This document shows, one piece after another, positions 1 to 10,988 of a stretch of 64,000 bases of DNA; positions within the stretch are counted from its first letter, which is position 1; each line of letters opens with the position of its first letter. The stretch is from Marinomonas sp. MED121 (lineage in GTDB: Bacteria; Pseudomonadota; Gammaproteobacteria; Pseudomonadales; Marinomonadaceae): assembly GCF_000153025.1 (NCBI RefSeq), contig NZ_CH672429.1:1599070-1663069 (forward strand). Reading direction: 5' to 3'. The notes beneath the pieces were generated by a model, which ran no database searches, was not told the DNA's origin, and was given only the letters and a program-made list of their open reading frames with translations. Position numbers and translations under genes: made by a program.

Positions 1-662
<662 letters not shown>

Positions 663-867
663 AAAATCATTGCTCACTCAAATCTTTACTGCTGACTTTA
701 AAACTCGATCCAAACTAATGAATCAAACATAAAGCGTTTTAGTATCGACTCTCGTAAGACTTCTAAATTTTTTGTAGTTATTCGAACATCAATTACAAAG
801 CAATTAACAACTCGAATAACTTGCTGAAGTCTCTAGCGAGTGCCCACACAAATTATCTGATTAACTA

Positions 868-879
868 TTTTAAAGAGCG
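868..879 (-). promoter_or_regulatory. rrn leader boxA antitermination element
   Basis: On the minus strand the leader reads CGCTCTTTAAAA, followed by a stretch resembling the Escherichia coli rrn leader, including GTGTGGGCACT at about 839-849. BoxA is the nascent-RNA binding site for NusB/NusE in ribosomal antitermination. It lies about 205 bases upstream of the mature 16S start, as expected for a rrn leader. The remaining leader (663-867) is AT-rich and contains no gene that I can support. Confidence 0.8.
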
Positions 880-962
880 TCTGACTTATCTGTATTAGAT
901 AGTGAGTTACTTGGTAACTTGTCAGTGTAGTCTTGTTTGCTACCCCGTGTCAGTGGATGCGT

Positions 963-990
963 ATAATATACATCTCAGATTTTATGGCAA
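963..990 (-). promoter_or_regulatory. rrn P1-type sigma-70 promoter
   Basis: On the minus strand there is a -35 element TTGCCA (985-990), a 16-base spacer and a -10 element TATTAT (963-968). An AT-rich UP-element-like tract lies upstream (about 991-1025), and the transcript would start near 955. This is the strongest sigma-70-like match between purL and the 16S gene and it reads toward the rRNA operon. The stretch from 663 to 1094 otherwise holds only leader sequence. Confidence 0.7.
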
Positions 991-1094
991 GCGCTTTTTT
1001 CATTTATTTAAAATATTTTATCCTTTTGATTCAGCTGATAGTCACTTATGCAAAATTTCACTTATCTTTCTAGCATACCAAGTGCGAAGCAAGA

Positions 1095-1128
1095 AAAAGG
1101 CCTTGATGCTAACGCATCAAGGCCTTTT
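1095..1128 (-). terminator. purL intrinsic terminator
   Basis: A perfect 15-base inverted repeat (AAAAGGCCTTGATGC at 1095-1109 and its complement at 1114-1128) has a 4-base loop and T-runs on both strands. It lies about 45 bases downstream of the purL stop and would insulate the rrn promoter from purL readthrough. Confidence 0.9.
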
Positions 1129-1171
1129 AAAAGACAGGATAATCACCTTATCTCGTTCTTACTAACTCTTA

Positions 1172-4100
1172 CTAACCAACCCACTTACGAGCGTTTTGGA
1201 ACAAACGCAACCAAGGTGCTTGTTCATTCCACTCACTTGGGTGCCAGCTATGCTGAACGGTACGATAAACACGCTCAGGGTGAGGCATCATAATGGTCAC
1301 TCGACCATTCTCAGAAGTCAGCCCCGTCACACCCGCAGCCGAACCGTTCGGATTGAAAGGATAACGTTCTGTTGCTTCCCCTTTGTTATTCACATAACGC
1401 AATGCTAACTGAGCCTTTTCAACCAGCTGATCTAGATCTTCAGCTTGCTTGTACTCGGTTTGACCTTCTCCGTGTGCCACAACAATCGGCATGGTTGAAC
1501 CTTGCATTCCAGCAAACAAGATGGAGTTAGATTCTTGCACTTTAACCTGAACTAAACGAGCTTCAAATTGAGCCGATTCGTTACGTACAAATTTAGGCCA
1601 GTGATCAGTACCAGGAATCAATTCACTTAGGTTAGATAACATCTGACAACCGTTACACACACCAAGCGCAAAGGTATCTTCACGGTTGAAGAATGCTTCA
1701 AATTCTTGACGCGCTACTGGGTTAAATAGAATCGATTTCGCCCAGCCTTCACCAGCACCTAATACGTCACCGTAAGAGAAACCACCGCAAGCCACTAAAC
1801 CTTTGAATTCAGATAGTTTAGTACGACCCGATAAAATATCGCTCATATGCACATCAAAAGGTGCAAAACCTGCTTGATGGAAAGCGGCTGCCATTTCAAC
1901 TTGCCCATTCACACCCTGCTCACGCAAAACGGCAATTTTAGGTCGGTTCGAAAGATCAATACCAGCTAACACATCTTCTTCAAGATCAAAGGTCAGTGAT
2001 GCGGATAAACCTGGGTCAGTCGCATCTAATAAATTATCAAATTCTTGAGCAGAGGTATTTGGATTATCTCTTAGTGCTTGAATTTCATAACTGGTTTGCG
2101 ACCAAGTACGTTGCCAATCAATACGCTTACCAGCAACAATCTCTTTGCCATTGAAAGAAACCTTGATTTCATCGCTAGTATTTAGTTCAGCCACTTCAAC
2201 AGCAGTAACACCCGCTTTCGCGTAAGCTGCTTTAACGTCAGCAAGATCTGACGTTGCAACTTGAATGACAGCACCTAGCTCTTCATTGAAGAGTGCGGCA
2301 GCCACACCATCCGTATTTTGAGCTAGCTGAGAAACATCAACATTTAAGCCCTTATGGCTGGCGAAAGACATTTCAGCCAATGTCGCTAATAAACCACCAT
2401 CAGATCTATCATGATAAGCCAGTAGTTTACCTTCTGCATTTAGCGCTTGTGTTGTATCAAAGAAACCAGCTAATACGGCAGCATCATCAACATCAGGCAC
2501 TTGCTCACCCAGTTTGTTATAAACCTGAGATAAAATAGAGCCTGCTAAACGGTTCTGCTTATTACCCAAGTCCAACAATACAAGCTTACTGTCCGTATCC
2601 TGTAGTTCTGGTGTCAATGTTTTACGCGCATCTGCAACGGGAGCGAAGGCGGTAATAACCAAAGATAGAGGAGAAGTAACGGATTTTTCTTCGCCTTCTT
2701 CTTTCCAAACAGTCTTCATAGACATGGAATCTTTACCGACTGGAATCGCAATATCCAGAGCAGGACATAACTCCATGCCAACCGCTTCTACGGTTTTATA
2801 AAGCTTCTCATCTTCACCCGCATGACCTGCAGCAGCCATCCAGTTAGCAGAAAGTTTAATATGATTACGTTTAGTGATTTGCGCTGCGGCTAAGTTAGTT
2901 AGCGCTTCACCCACTGCCATACGGCCTGATGCAGGTGCATCCAACAAGGCTAAAGGTGTTCTTTCACCCATAGTCATGGCTTCACCGGTATAACTATCAA
3001 GTGATGATGTCGTCACAGCAACATCCGCAACAGGCACCTGCCAAGGACCCACCATTTGGTCGCGAGCAACCATACCGGTAATACTTCTATCACCAATAGT
3101 GATCAAGAAACTCTTACTTGCCACAGTCGGATGACTCAATACTCTTTGAGTTGCTTCAACAAGATCAATTTGAGCACCATTAAAGTCATCACCTTGGATA
3201 TCTGCTTTAACCGCTTCACGGTGCATTTTTGGTGGTTTACCAAACAAGACAGACATAGGAAGATCAACTGGCTCATTGGCAAAGATTTTATCAGCCACTT
3301 CTAAATGTAGCTCTTCAGTCGCTTCACCAACCACAGCAAATGGGCAACGCTCACGTTCACAAATTTCAGCAAACTCAGCAACACGCTCAGGCGGAACAGC
3401 CATCACATAGCGCTCTTGAGATTCGTTACACCAGATCTCAAGCGGCGACATACCTGGCTCGTCATTTAGCACATTACGTAGTTCGAATTTACCACCACGA
3501 TCGCCATCTTTCACAAGCTCAGGTAAGGCATTAGACAAACCACCTGCACCCACATCATGGATAAAGCTAATTGGGTTGTTTTCGCCTAGCTGCCAGCAAC
3601 GGTCAATAACTTCTTGGCAACGACGCTCCATTTCAGGGTTACCCCTTTGTACTGACGCAAAATCAAGGTCTTCATTACCATCAGCAGAGGCCATAGATGA
3701 AGCCGCACCACCACCTAAACCAATTAGCATGGCAGGTCCACCTAATACGATTAGTGACGCGCCCACATGAATCTCATCTTTTTCCACATGATCACGACGA
3801 ATATTACCTAAACCACCAGCCAGCATAATCGGCTTATGGTAACCACGTACCTCTTCACCTTGGCTTGACGTGATTTTTTGCTCGTAAGTACGGAAATAAC
3901 CTAATAGGTTAGGACGACCAAACTCGTTATTAAATGCCGCGCCACCAATTGGGCCTTCGATCATGATATCAAGCGGTGTCACAATACGGCTTGGCTTGCC
4001 ATATTGGCTTTCCCAAGGCTGTACAAAACCTGGGATTTTCAAATCAGAAACCGTATAACCAGATAAACCTGCTTTTGGTTTAGCACCAACACCGGTTGCA

Positions 4101-5065
4101 CCTTCGTCACGAATCTCACCACCAGAACCTGTTGCCGCACCTGAGAAAGGCGCAATCGCAGTGGGGTGGTTATGCGTCTCAACCTTCATCAAAATATCAA
4201 TAGGCTGTTGGTTAAAACCATATTCTTTCGATGCTGAATCAGGGTAAAAACGCCCTGCTTCATGGCCTTCCATGACTGCAGCGTTATCTACGTAAGCAGA
4301 CAAGGTGCCGTCAGGATTATGCTCATGGGTATTCTTAATCATTTTGAACAAAGAGCGTTCTTGATCTTCGCCGTCTAATGTCCATGACGCGTTAAAGATC
4401 TTATGACGACAATGTTCAGAGTTTGCTTGAGCAAACATCATCAGCTCAATGTCATTTGGGTTACGACCCAATTCAACAAAGGCAGTTACCAAGTAATCAA
4501 TTTCATCATCTGCAAGGGCTAAACCTAAAGATTGGTTAGCCTCTTCAAGTGCGGCACGACCACCCGCTAAAATATCAACCTGTGATAAAGGCGCTGGTGT
4601 TGCTTGTGCAAAAAGTTGCTGAGCTTGTGCTTCACCCGACAAGACACTCTCTGTCATGCGGTCATATAGCGCTGGGATCACAAGCGCTAATTCAGCTTGG
4701 CTCAAAGGCGCATCACTATGAATAAAATACTCTACGCCACGTTCAACACGAGCGATATCTTGCAAACCACAATTGTGTAGGATATCCGTTGCTTTCGATG
4801 ACCAAGGAGAAATAGTGCCTAAACGTGGAACCACAAGCACACTTTGTGAAGATGTATTCACAGCTTCTGACTTAGCACCATAAGTAAGTGCTTTGCTCAA
4901 TACAGTTTCTTGCTCAGCAGAAAGTGTTTGAGCATCTAGAAGTTCGACGAAATGCAAATATTGCGCATCAATATCAATTACGGCTGGTACTGACTTTTGA
5001 ACATTGGCCAGTAACTTTGTCTTACGAAACGCGGATAGCGCCGAAGAACCTAGCAAGGTAAGCAT
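1172..5065 (-). CDS. purL: Phosphoribosylformylglycinamidine synthase
   Basis: This is the large single-chain FGAM synthase of purine biosynthesis (1297 residues; the E. coli enzyme is about 1295). It converts FGAR, glutamine and ATP to FGAM in the cytoplasm. The N-terminal PurS-like and linker region is followed by two AIR-synthase-type ATP-binding halves (metal-site region [10 protein letters not shown] near residue 290). A C-terminal class I glutamine amidotransferase domain has the nucleophile motif GVCNGCQML near residue 1138 and the PHPERVYR motif near the end. The ATG at 5063-5065 gives a full-length N terminus. tadA lies 97 bases upstream on the same strand; the mltF gene that often separates them is absent. 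Confidence 0.98.
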   Translation of the reverse strand: MLTLLGSSALSAFRKTKLLANVQKSVPAVIDIDAQYLHFVELLDAQTLSAEQETVLSKALTYGAKSEAVNTSSQSVLVVPRLGTISPWSSKATDILHNCGLQDIARVERGVEYFIHSDAPLSQAELALVIPALYDRMTESVLSGEAQAQQLFAQATPAPLSQVDILAGGRAALEEANQSLGLALADDEIDYLVTAFVELGRNPNDIELMMFAQANSEHCRHKIFNASWTLDGEDQERSLFKMIKNTHEHNPDGTLSAYVDNAAVMEGHEAGRFYPDSASKEYGFNQQPIDILMKVETHNHPTAIAPFSGAATGSGGEIRDEGATGVGAKPKAGLSGYTVSDLKIPGFVQPWESQYGKPSRIVTPLDIMIEGPIGGAAFNNEFGRPNLLGYFRTYEQKITSSQGEEVRGYHKPIMLAGGLGNIRRDHVEKDEIHVGASLIVLGGPAMLIGLGGGAASSMASADGNEDLDFASVQRGNPEMERRCQEVIDRCWQLGENNPISFIHDVGAGGLSNALPELVKDGDRGGKFELRNVLNDEPGMSPLEIWCNESQERYVMAVPPERVAEFAEICERERCPFAVVGEATEELHLEVADKIFANEPVDLPMSVLFGKPPKMHREAVKADIQGDDFNGAQIDLVEATQRVLSHPTVASKSFLITIGDRSITGMVARDQMVGPWQVPVADVAVTTSSLDSYTGEAMTMGERTPLALLDAPASGRMAVGEALTNLAAAQITKRNHIKLSANWMAAAGHAGEDEKLYKTVEAVGMELCPALDIAIPVGKDSMSMKTVWKEEGEEKSVTSPLSLVITAFAPVADARKTLTPELQDTDSKLVLLDLGNKQNRLAGSILSQVYNKLGEQVPDVDDAAVLAGFFDTTQALNAEGKLLAYHDRSDGGLLATLAEMSFASHKGLNVDVSQLAQNTDGVAAALFNEELGAVIQVATSDLADVKAAYAKAGVTAVEVAELNTSDEIKVSFNGKEIVAGKRIDWQRTWSQTSYEIQALRDNPNTSAQEFDNLLDATDPGLSASLTFDLEEDVLAGIDLSNRPKIAVLREQGVNGQVEMAAAFHQAGFAPFDVHMSDILSGRTKLSEFKGLVACGGFSYGDVLGAGEGWAKSILFNPVARQEFEAFFNREDTFALGVCNGCQMLSNLSELIPGTDHWPKFVRNESAQFEARLVQVKVQESNSILFAGMQGSTMPIVVAHGEGQTEYKQAEDLDQLVEKAQLALRYVNNKGEATERYPFNPNGSAAGVTGLTSENGRVTIMMPHPERVYRTVQHSWHPSEWNEQAPWLRLFQNARKWVG

Positions 5066-5162
5066 GACGTTTATTGCCTCGATTTGTGGTTTGAAGTGAT
5101 GGGGCGTATTCTAAATCAAGCCAGCAAACCTAAGCTATAAAAGTCGTGCTTTTTTAACAGAT

Positions 5163-5672
5163 TTATGACAACTTTTTTTGTTCTTGAGCTAATTTAGAAG
5201 CGGTTCTGATCTTTTTCTTTTGATCTCGTCGATATTGAAAAAAATCGCTCAACTTTTGCGAGGCAAAAGGCCCTAAAACCCCCGCCTCAACCTTGACTGA
5301 ATGGTTAAGAAAATCCTGCTCAAAAAATTGATTCTGAGACTCAACCACACCACTTTTTGGCTCAGTTGCCGCATAAACAACACGCGCTATTCTGGCGTGT
5401 ACAATGGCACCTGCACACATGGAACAAGGCTCCAAGGTAACGTAAAGTGTCGCCTTTGGCAGACGGTAATTGGCAACATTTTTACAGGCATCTCGAATGG
5501 CTTGAATTTCAGCATGGGCGGTAGGGTCACAGGTCGAAATAGGCGAATTATAGCCTTCACCAATAATTTCATTATCTAATACCAAGATAGCACCAACAGG
5601 CACCTCACCCTCAGTTGCCGCCTTATCAGCCAAAACTAAAGCGCGTTCCATCCAGTATTCGTCACTGAACAT
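5163..5672 (-). CDS. tadA: tRNA-specific adenosine(34) deaminase
   Basis: TadA converts adenosine to inosine at the wobble position of tRNA-Arg(ACG). The 169-residue protein has the zinc deaminase signature: HAE at residues 53-55 and PCSMC with Cys83 and Cys86. The C-terminal tail is Lys-rich (KKKIRTASK), which is common in TadA. Length is normal for the family. It lies upstream of purL on the same strand and could be cotranscribed with it; the 97-base gap shows no clear terminator. Free-nucleoside cytidine deaminases are longer and lack this motif context. Confidence 0.95.
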   Translation of the reverse strand: MFSDEYWMERALVLADKAATEGEVPVGAILVLDNEIIGEGYNSPISTCDPTAHAEIQAIRDACKNVANYRLPKATLYVTLEPCSMCAGAIVHARIARVVYAATEPKSGVVESQNQFFEQDFLNHSVKVEAGVLGPFASQKLSDFFQYRRDQKKKIRTASKLAQEQKKLS

Positions 5673-5763
5673 TGACTTACCTCACGAAAAACTTGATTGT
5701 TTACAGGTATAAACTAACTATAAGTTAGGCTTATACAGAATTTTTATGGAAGGAGTTCACCCT

Positions 5764-6192
5764 GTGCAGACCGTTTCAGATCTTATGGTTACCAACTTAG
5801 TCACTTTGGCTGAGACCGCCTCCCTTGCTGATGCTAAAAAAATCATGCAAGACAAGAATATTCGAAACTTGCCAATTATTGATGATGACGGAAAATGCAT
5901 CGGCATGTTAACTCAACGAGAATATTTAAAACATGCTTTTTACCTTGTGAGCCAATTCGGTACTGGTATGTTGAGCAAAAAAGAAATGCAGACGCCAGTT
6001 AGCAAGGCAATGAACACAGATATGCTAACCATAGAGCAAGATACTCATCTAGATACTGCCGCCGAATTTTTTGTAGAAAACAAATATGGCTGCCTACCTG
6101 TTGTCGATCAAGGCAGATTAGTTGGCATTTTAACACCAATAGATTTTGTGAAGTTAGCACGCAATCTATTGAGCGAGAAAAAAGAGAAATAG
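5764..6192 (+). CDS. CBS-pair domain protein
   Basis: This small protein is essentially two CBS motifs in tandem (about residues 3-55 and 75-130), the adenosyl-ligand-binding module that senses energy status in many proteins. Motifs such as NIRNLPIIDDDGKCIGMLT and YGCLPVVDQGRLVGILT are typical. An ATG at 5746 is in frame, but the Shine-Dalgarno AAGGAG at 5750-5755 would then lie inside the gene. I therefore choose GTG at 5764, eight bases after it (142 residues). No catalytic domain is attached, so the partner and function are unknown. It is convergent with the cold-shock gene. Confidence 0.85.
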   Translation: MQTVSDLMVTNLVTLAETASLADAKKIMQDKNIRNLPIIDDDGKCIGMLTQREYLKHAFYLVSQFGTGMLSKKEMQTPVSKAMNTDMLTIEQDTHLDTAAEFFVENKYGCLPVVDQGRLVGILTPIDFVKLARNLLSEKKEK

Positions 6193-6199
6193 TCTAACC

Positions 6200-6237
6200 A
6201 AAAAGGCCTGACTCGTATTGATAAGTCAGGCCTTTTT
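6200..6237. terminator. Bidirectional intrinsic terminator between CBS-pair and cold-shock genes
   Basis: AAAAAGGCCTGACT (6200-6213) pairs with AGTCAGGCCTTTTT (6224-6237) around a 10-base loop. A-runs on one side and T-runs on the other allow it to work in both directions for the convergent genes. Confidence 0.9.
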
Positions 6238-6247
6238 ATTATCAAGG

Positions 6248-6487
6248 TTATTCGGTCACAGGGGTTGCAACCTTTTTGACGTATAACGCCACTTCACTCG
6301 CTTGCCGTCCAAAATCATTTTCAGTAATAAAAAAAGACACGGCTTGGCCTTTTTTCAAGGTTTTATGCCCTTCACTGACAATCGATTTATAATGTACAAA
6401 CACATCAGCTTCATTGTCTCTTTGAATAAAACCAACGCCTTTAGAGTCATTAAACCACTTTACTGTACCCTTTAATTTATCTGTCAT
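6248..6487 (-). CDS. Cold-shock domain protein (Csp family)
   Basis: This 79-residue single cold-shock domain is a five-stranded OB fold that binds single-stranded RNA or DNA. RNP1-like KGVGFIQ and RNP2-like VFVHY are both present after the usual GTVKWFND start. A longer reading frame begins at 6517, but an AGAGGCG ribosome-binding site lies directly in front of the internal ATG at 6487, and family members begin near this residue. The C-terminal extension KKVATPVTE is short. Whether it is cold-inducible cannot be read from sequence; no long structured 5' leader is present, since only 78 bases separate it from fhuB. Confidence 0.93.
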   Translation of the reverse strand: MTDKLKGTVKWFNDSKGVGFIQRDNEADVFVHYKSIVSEGHKTLKKGQAVSFFITENDFGRQASEVALYVKKVATPVTE

Positions 6488-6564
6488 TGATCGCCTCTTT
6501 TTATTATTCTCAATCAATTCGAGCCACCAGCCTTAGCTGGCAAGCTTAGCTGTCACCTTGCACT

Positions 6565-8526
6565 TTAAAATACACTTCTGTTTCGCAATAACAGCAGCAT
6601 AAAAAACACCCCACCTATGATGGCGGCCATGGTGCCAGCAGCAAGTTGATTAGGATAAATTACCATTTGACCCAGCCAATCTGCAAGTTGAAGGAAACCC
6701 GCCCCTAAAAGCGCTGATAACAATATTTGAACAGAAACTTGTCGGGCACCTAACAAGCTTGCTAAATGAGGTGCAACAATACTGACAAAAGCAATGGGCC
6801 CGAGAATAGAAGTAACCAATGAACACAAGCTCACTGACAGTATCAATAATAAAATAAAGGCACGCTTTACATTCACACCACGCGCCGCCGCAACCTCGCG
6901 CCCCATGGACATTAGCGTCAGCCATCGATGCAAACTCAGGCTAATCATAATAAGTGCACTGACACCCAGCATTAAAACCCATGCTTGATCTGGTTTAACA
7001 CGATAAGTGGAGCCCGCTAACCAACGTAAGATGTCATAAACCTCTTCCGTCCCTTTCATCAAAACACCTTGCACAAGCGTTTCTATGAAAGCAGACAAAG
7101 CCACACCCGTTAAAATCATAGGAGCAGGCGCAAAACGAAAACGCGAACCCAACACAAGCAAAATAAGTAAGATTAAGAAGCTGCCAGAGAAAGCAACCAA
7201 GGGGCCTAATTCACCAATACGCCATCCTAAGAAACCACTGGTTGTAACAAGGGCTAAAACCGCGCCAGCAGATACTCCCAACAAATCTGGACTTGCCAAT
7301 GGGTTATGAATTAAGCGCTGCATAATCACACCTGAGACAGCCATACCAGCGCCTGCTGCAAGGCTTGCGACTATTCTTGGCCAACGAATCGGCCAAGCAA
7401 ATTCATTTGGCCAACGAAAATTTAATCCATCATCCATATGCGTCAGCAAAGCCAGTAGCACAATAACAACTAACACAAGACTAGCCATCACTAACTTAGT
7501 CTGGGTAAAAGTCGCCTTAGTATAGTGAACCTGATAGGTAATTTTATCCTGCTGAGAAAGGCGTCTTTGAATTAACCAAATCAATAGAGGTGCACCTAAA
7601 AAGGCGGTAGTTAACCCAGTCGGTACCACTTCAAACGTAATCGTATTGAGAAATAAGGCGAGACTATCGGCAACAACAAGCAGTATGGCGCCCAATAAGG
7701 TCGAAATATACAGCTCTGCACTTGCGGCTCTTGCCCCTATTAACCTAGCAAGATTAGGCGCAACTAAGCCCAGAAAACCCACAATCCCAACCATGGTGAT
7801 CGCTGCCGAAAGCATCCAGAGACCAACAAGCATGAGCAGTAAAAACAAACCAGCGACATTCAAGCCTCGACCAGAGGCGGCACTTTGACCCATTTTTAAA
7901 AGGTCTAACGGTTTACCTGCAAAACCCAGTATTGCTAACCCAAGTAGGCAATGCGGCCATAACCAACGAACCTTCTCCCAACCATTTTGACTTAGATCAC
8001 CCGCCCCCCAAATAAAGAGGTTTTTAGCATATTGATCATTCATCAAAATCAAAGCGATGGCGATAGCGCCAAATAACAAGTTAACCGCCATACCTGATAG
8101 CACCACAGATAAACCGGTCAGGTTTCGCACTCCACAAATAACCAATACCAAGACCAAAGCGATACAGGCACCTAACATGGCGGCAAATACTTGATATTGG
8201 CTCTGCCCTTCTGGCCAAACCACAGCAAGTATAATTAAGCCCAGCCAAGCGCCACTGGAAGAGCCAAGTGTGGCAGGAGATAACAAGGGGTTGCGGGTCA
8301 GCTGTTGAATAACACTGCCGATTAACCCCATACAAGCACCAACTAATAAGGCCATAACCAGCCGAGGCAAACGCGAATAGGCCCAATCTATTTGCTCATA
8401 ACTTTGATCCAGCTCTTGGCTAATCAGCATCTGCCATTGCTGCCATAAGGAAAGGTCACTATCAATTTGCAAAGACAAAACACAGATAAACGGCAAGCTT
8501 ACGAACAAAAGCAAAAAACGCATCAT
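6565..8526 (-). CDS. fhuB: Fe(3+)-hydroxamate ABC transporter permease, fused double domain
   Basis: This inner-membrane permease imports ferric hydroxamate siderophores. The 653-residue protein contains two FecCD-type permease halves in one chain (about residues 1-325 and 345-653), each with GLVAPNLARLIGAR-like or SIVAPHLASLLGAR-like ATPase-coupling segments. This duplicated form is characteristic of FhuB; BtuC and FecC/D types are half this size. Its ATG overlaps the fhuD stop by four bases, so the two are translationally coupled. It is the last gene of the siderophore operon. Confidence 0.93.
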   Translation of the reverse strand: MMRFLLLFVSLPFICVLSLQIDSDLSLWQQWQMLISQELDQSYEQIDWAYSRLPRLVMALLVGACMGLIGSVIQQLTRNPLLSPATLGSSSGAWLGLIILAVVWPEGQSQYQVFAAMLGACIALVLVLVICGVRNLTGLSVVLSGMAVNLLFGAIAIALILMNDQYAKNLFIWGAGDLSQNGWEKVRWLWPHCLLGLAILGFAGKPLDLLKMGQSAASGRGLNVAGLFLLLMLVGLWMLSAAITMVGIVGFLGLVAPNLARLIGARAASAELYISTLLGAILLVVADSLALFLNTITFEVVPTGLTTAFLGAPLLIWLIQRRLSQQDKITYQVHYTKATFTQTKLVMASLVLVVIVLLALLTHMDDGLNFRWPNEFAWPIRWPRIVASLAAGAGMAVSGVIMQRLIHNPLASPDLLGVSAGAVLALVTTSGFLGWRIGELGPLVAFSGSFLILLILLVLGSRFRFAPAPMILTGVALSAFIETLVQGVLMKGTEEVYDILRWLAGSTYRVKPDQAWVLMLGVSALIMISLSLHRWLTLMSMGREVAAARGVNVKRAFILLLILSVSLCSLVTSILGPIAFVSIVAPHLASLLGARQVSVQILLSALLGAGFLQLADWLGQMVIYPNQLAAGTMAAIIGGVFFMLLLLRNRSVF

Positions 8527-9458
8527 TGCTGTTTAGCAACCTCTAACAATGAGTCTGTCATGGCTTGAGCTAAGTATTGTAAAGACATAGCGCCGCCATA
8601 AGTCCAAGTAGAGGCAATCGATGCCACCTTCCCTTGCTTTACAAAAGGCATACTGCGCCAAAGTGGCGACTTAGCGAGCTTTTTCTCGAAATGGAATGGC
8701 TTAAAGTAAAGGACAACTCCCTCTTTAATCCCCCGAAGAGATTTAAGGCGCTTTTGAGTCACGCCCCATTGGGTACTTGCTAAAGGCATAGCCGTTTGCA
8801 AGCCTAAACGCTCAAGGGCATATTGCGGCATGGCATTATCGCCATATACATAGGCAGAAGTGGTGCTGGCAAAACGCAAGCTGGTGACTTTAGGCAAGCC
8901 TGCTGGAAAAGCAGCATTAAGCTGGCTTCTTAGCTGCTCAAATACCTGCTGCCTCGCGGCCAGTTTGGCTTGGGCATGGGCCTCTTTATCCAAGAGTTTT
9001 GCCAAGGTTAGAAAGACTTGATCTGCTTGTTCCTGATTATTATGATCGCGCTGATAAGTATCAAAAAAGACAACGGGGGCAATTCTCTCCAGTTTAGATC
9101 GAATATCCTTAAGTGCTGCCCCAATCAAGATCACATCAGGTTTAAGCTGAGCGAGTTTTTCAAGGTTAGGTTCAGCTCGACTTCCTATATCAACACTTGA
9201 ATCAGGCAAGGCAGGTTTTGCTACCCATTCCTGATAAGCTTCTCGCTCTGGAATCGCCACAGGCTCAAGGCCCAACTCAATTACATCTTCAACCAGCTCC
9301 CAACTCAGTGCAGCAATACGAACAGGTGTTTGAGAAAATACCTGTTGACCCTGACTATCTTGAATTTTAACCTCTGCCAACACTGAAACCGAAAGTACTA
9401 GGGCAAAACAACTAAGGCTCATCTTGAGCCAACTCGATACGAGATTATTCATTAACAT
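8523..9458 (-). CDS. fhuD: Iron-siderophore periplasmic binding protein (FhuD-like)
   Basis: This periplasmic ligand-binding protein (311 residues) of the ferric siderophore ABC importer has an N-terminal signal peptide (hydrophobic core about residues 13-27, cleavage likely after VLA). The class III binding-protein fold follows, with typical segments RIAALSWELVEDVIELG and EPNLEKLAQLKPDVILIG. It overlaps the end of fhuC and the start of fhuB, forming a tightly coupled fhuC-fhuD-fhuB unit. Hydroxamate specificity is inferred from the adjacent fused FhuB and FhuF-like protein and is not proven. Confidence 0.88.
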   Translation of the reverse strand: MLMNNLVSSWLKMSLSCFALVLSVSVLAEVKIQDSQGQQVFSQTPVRIAALSWELVEDVIELGLEPVAIPEREAYQEWVAKPALPDSSVDIGSRAEPNLEKLAQLKPDVILIGAALKDIRSKLERIAPVVFFDTYQRDHNNQEQADQVFLTLAKLLDKEAHAQAKLAARQQVFEQLRSQLNAAFPAGLPKVTSLRFASTTSAYVYGDNAMPQYALERLGLQTAMPLASTQWGVTQKRLKSLRGIKEGVVLYFKPFHFEKKLAKSPLWRSMPFVKQGKVASIASTWTYGGAMSLQYLAQAMTDSLLEVAKQQ

Positions 9459-10219
9459 ATAAGAGCCACTTTACTATGGTTTGAGGGGTGATCAATCAAA
9501 GACATAGGCACGCCGTACATGGCCTCTAAACGCTCTGATTGCATAAATTGGGCGGGCGTGCCCTGAAAGAAACATTGCCCTTGCCGCATGGCTAATATGT
9601 GATCCGCAAAACGTGACGCCAAGTTGATATCATGTAAAACGATAATCATGCCTTGACCGGTTTCACGATTTAATTGCTGCAACAAACGCATTAATTCATA
9701 TTGATGAGAGATATCCAGCGCCGACGTTGGCTCATCTAATAAAAGAACAGGGGATTGCTGAGTAAGCAACATAGCAACCCAGGCACGCTGACGCTCTCCG
9801 CCAGACAAATCATCAATCAGCTGATGGGCATAATGGGCGATCCCGACCTGCTCAATCGCCTTGTCGGCTATGTCGTTATCCTGCTTCGTAAAGCGACCAA
9901 ATGCCCCATGCCATGGGTATCGCCCCATGCAAATTAGCTCTCTCACACTTAAACCCGCTGCACTGGGCAAGCCCTGCGGCAAATAACCTATTTTTTGTGC
10001 CAGTTGTCGTTGCGATAAAGCCTGTATATTTTGTTTATTGAGTCGCACCTCACCCTGATCCGGCACGAGTTGATTCGCTAAACTTTGAATCAAGGTCGTT
10101 TTACCGGACCCATTGTGGCCCAATACGACGCACACTTGGTCACTGGGTAAACTCAGGTGAGGGATTGAGAGAATGGTGCGTGATGCCCGCTCAACTTTAA
10201 TATTGTTTAATTCGAACAT
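9452..10219 (-). CDS. fhuC: Iron-siderophore ABC transporter ATP-binding protein (FhuC-like)
   Basis: This ATPase subunit (255 residues) powers the siderophore importer from the cytoplasmic face. It has Walker A GHNGSGKTT, signature LSGGERQR, Walker B VLLLDEPTSALD, and an H-loop in IIVLHDINLA. The family is FepC/FhuC/BtuD. It overlaps the upstream fhuF-like gene by 13 bases and the downstream fhuD by 7 bases, so the four genes form one transcript. Confidence 0.92.
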   Translation of the reverse strand: MFELNNIKVERASRTILSIPHLSLPSDQVCVVLGHNGSGKTTLIQSLANQLVPDQGEVRLNKQNIQALSQRQLAQKIGYLPQGLPSAAGLSVRELICMGRYPWHGAFGRFTKQDNDIADKAIEQVGIAHYAHQLIDDLSGGERQRAWVAMLLTQQSPVLLLDEPTSALDISHQYELMRLLQQLNRETGQGMIIVLHDINLASRFADHILAMRQGQCFFQGTPAQFMQSERLEAMYGVPMSLIDHPSNHSKVALIC

Positions 10220-10950
10220 GAGTTCTTCTTTTTTGATTTATGACGAGGACAGGTAAGACATAAATCGCCACCCTCTCTTTGATAGTGCAAACAGCAGGTA
10301 TGTCGAATAAAGCGCACTTCATTTCGCTCACACTTAAGTCCGCGCATCGCTACTAAGGGAAGGTTGAGTATTTTTGCCCACAAAGGTAGATCATTAACAA
10401 GCTGCTCACGACAGAGCAAAGAGAAGTGTGTTGCCTGCACAAGAGACTCAATAAACTGATCCGCCAGCAACGCCTGATACATCACAGGCTTACCACCGAA
10501 TAAATCTATGAATGTCTCTTTTGATGACGAAAAGATTTGATTCAACTGGCACCCAGCTAGGTAAATGAGTTGATCGCGATTCCCTGCTTGCCAAGCATCA
10601 TCTTCTAACTCGTACCCTGCGACATAATCCTGCGTTCGAGTTTGTTTCATCCGTCCTAAGCTTGTTGGCACACAATGCAGTTGATACACACAAATGAGAG
10701 CAAGATAGATAGGCTGCCAGTTTACAAGCCCCCAGCTTCTAATGCGCCAATAGGATGAGCCCGCCTCTGGAAATCGACGAGTTAGCTCCCCATGCAATGC
10801 TTCCAAACTCTGCACCGATAAAGTTAAAGCCAATGCCTTATCAGCATTAGCTTCTCCTTGCACCTGTGTGTTTACTCTTGCTTCTTTACCAGCCAATGCG
10901 GGGATACATTGACTGGCACTGAGAAACAGGCGGTCCACTAGCCTAACCAT
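10207..10950 (-). CDS. fhuF: FhuF-like siderophore-iron reductase
   Basis: FhuF-type proteins are [2Fe-2S] ferric-siderophore reductases that release iron in the cytoplasm. This 247-residue protein ends with the diagnostic spacing Cys-Cys-x10-Cys-x2-Cys (CC in HTCCLHYQ, then CLTC), which forms the unusual FhuF cluster site. A GAGAGG ribosome-binding site precedes the ATG. It is 38 bases downstream of the TonB receptor gene and overlaps fhuC, so uptake and reduction are encoded together. The N-terminal half is poorly conserved. Confidence 0.9.
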   Translation of the reverse strand: MVRLVDRLFLSASQCIPALAGKEARVNTQVQGEANADKALALTLSVQSLEALHGELTRRFPEAGSSYWRIRSWGLVNWQPIYLALICVYQLHCVPTSLGRMKQTRTQDYVAGYELEDDAWQAGNRDQLIYLAGCQLNQIFSSSKETFIDLFGGKPVMYQALLADQFIESLVQATHFSLLCREQLVNDLPLWAKILNLPLVAMRGLKCERNEVRFIRHTCCLHYQREGGDLCLTCPRHKSKKKNSCSN

Positions 10951-10988
10951 ACCAGCCTCTCAAAGTTTCCACCTCAGCTAGCAAACAC

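Noticed and set aside
902..1293. Short plus-strand frames between the rrn promoter and the purL 3' end.
   Set aside because: They overlap the rrn promoter, the purL terminator and purL itself, with no ribosome-binding site or family similarity.
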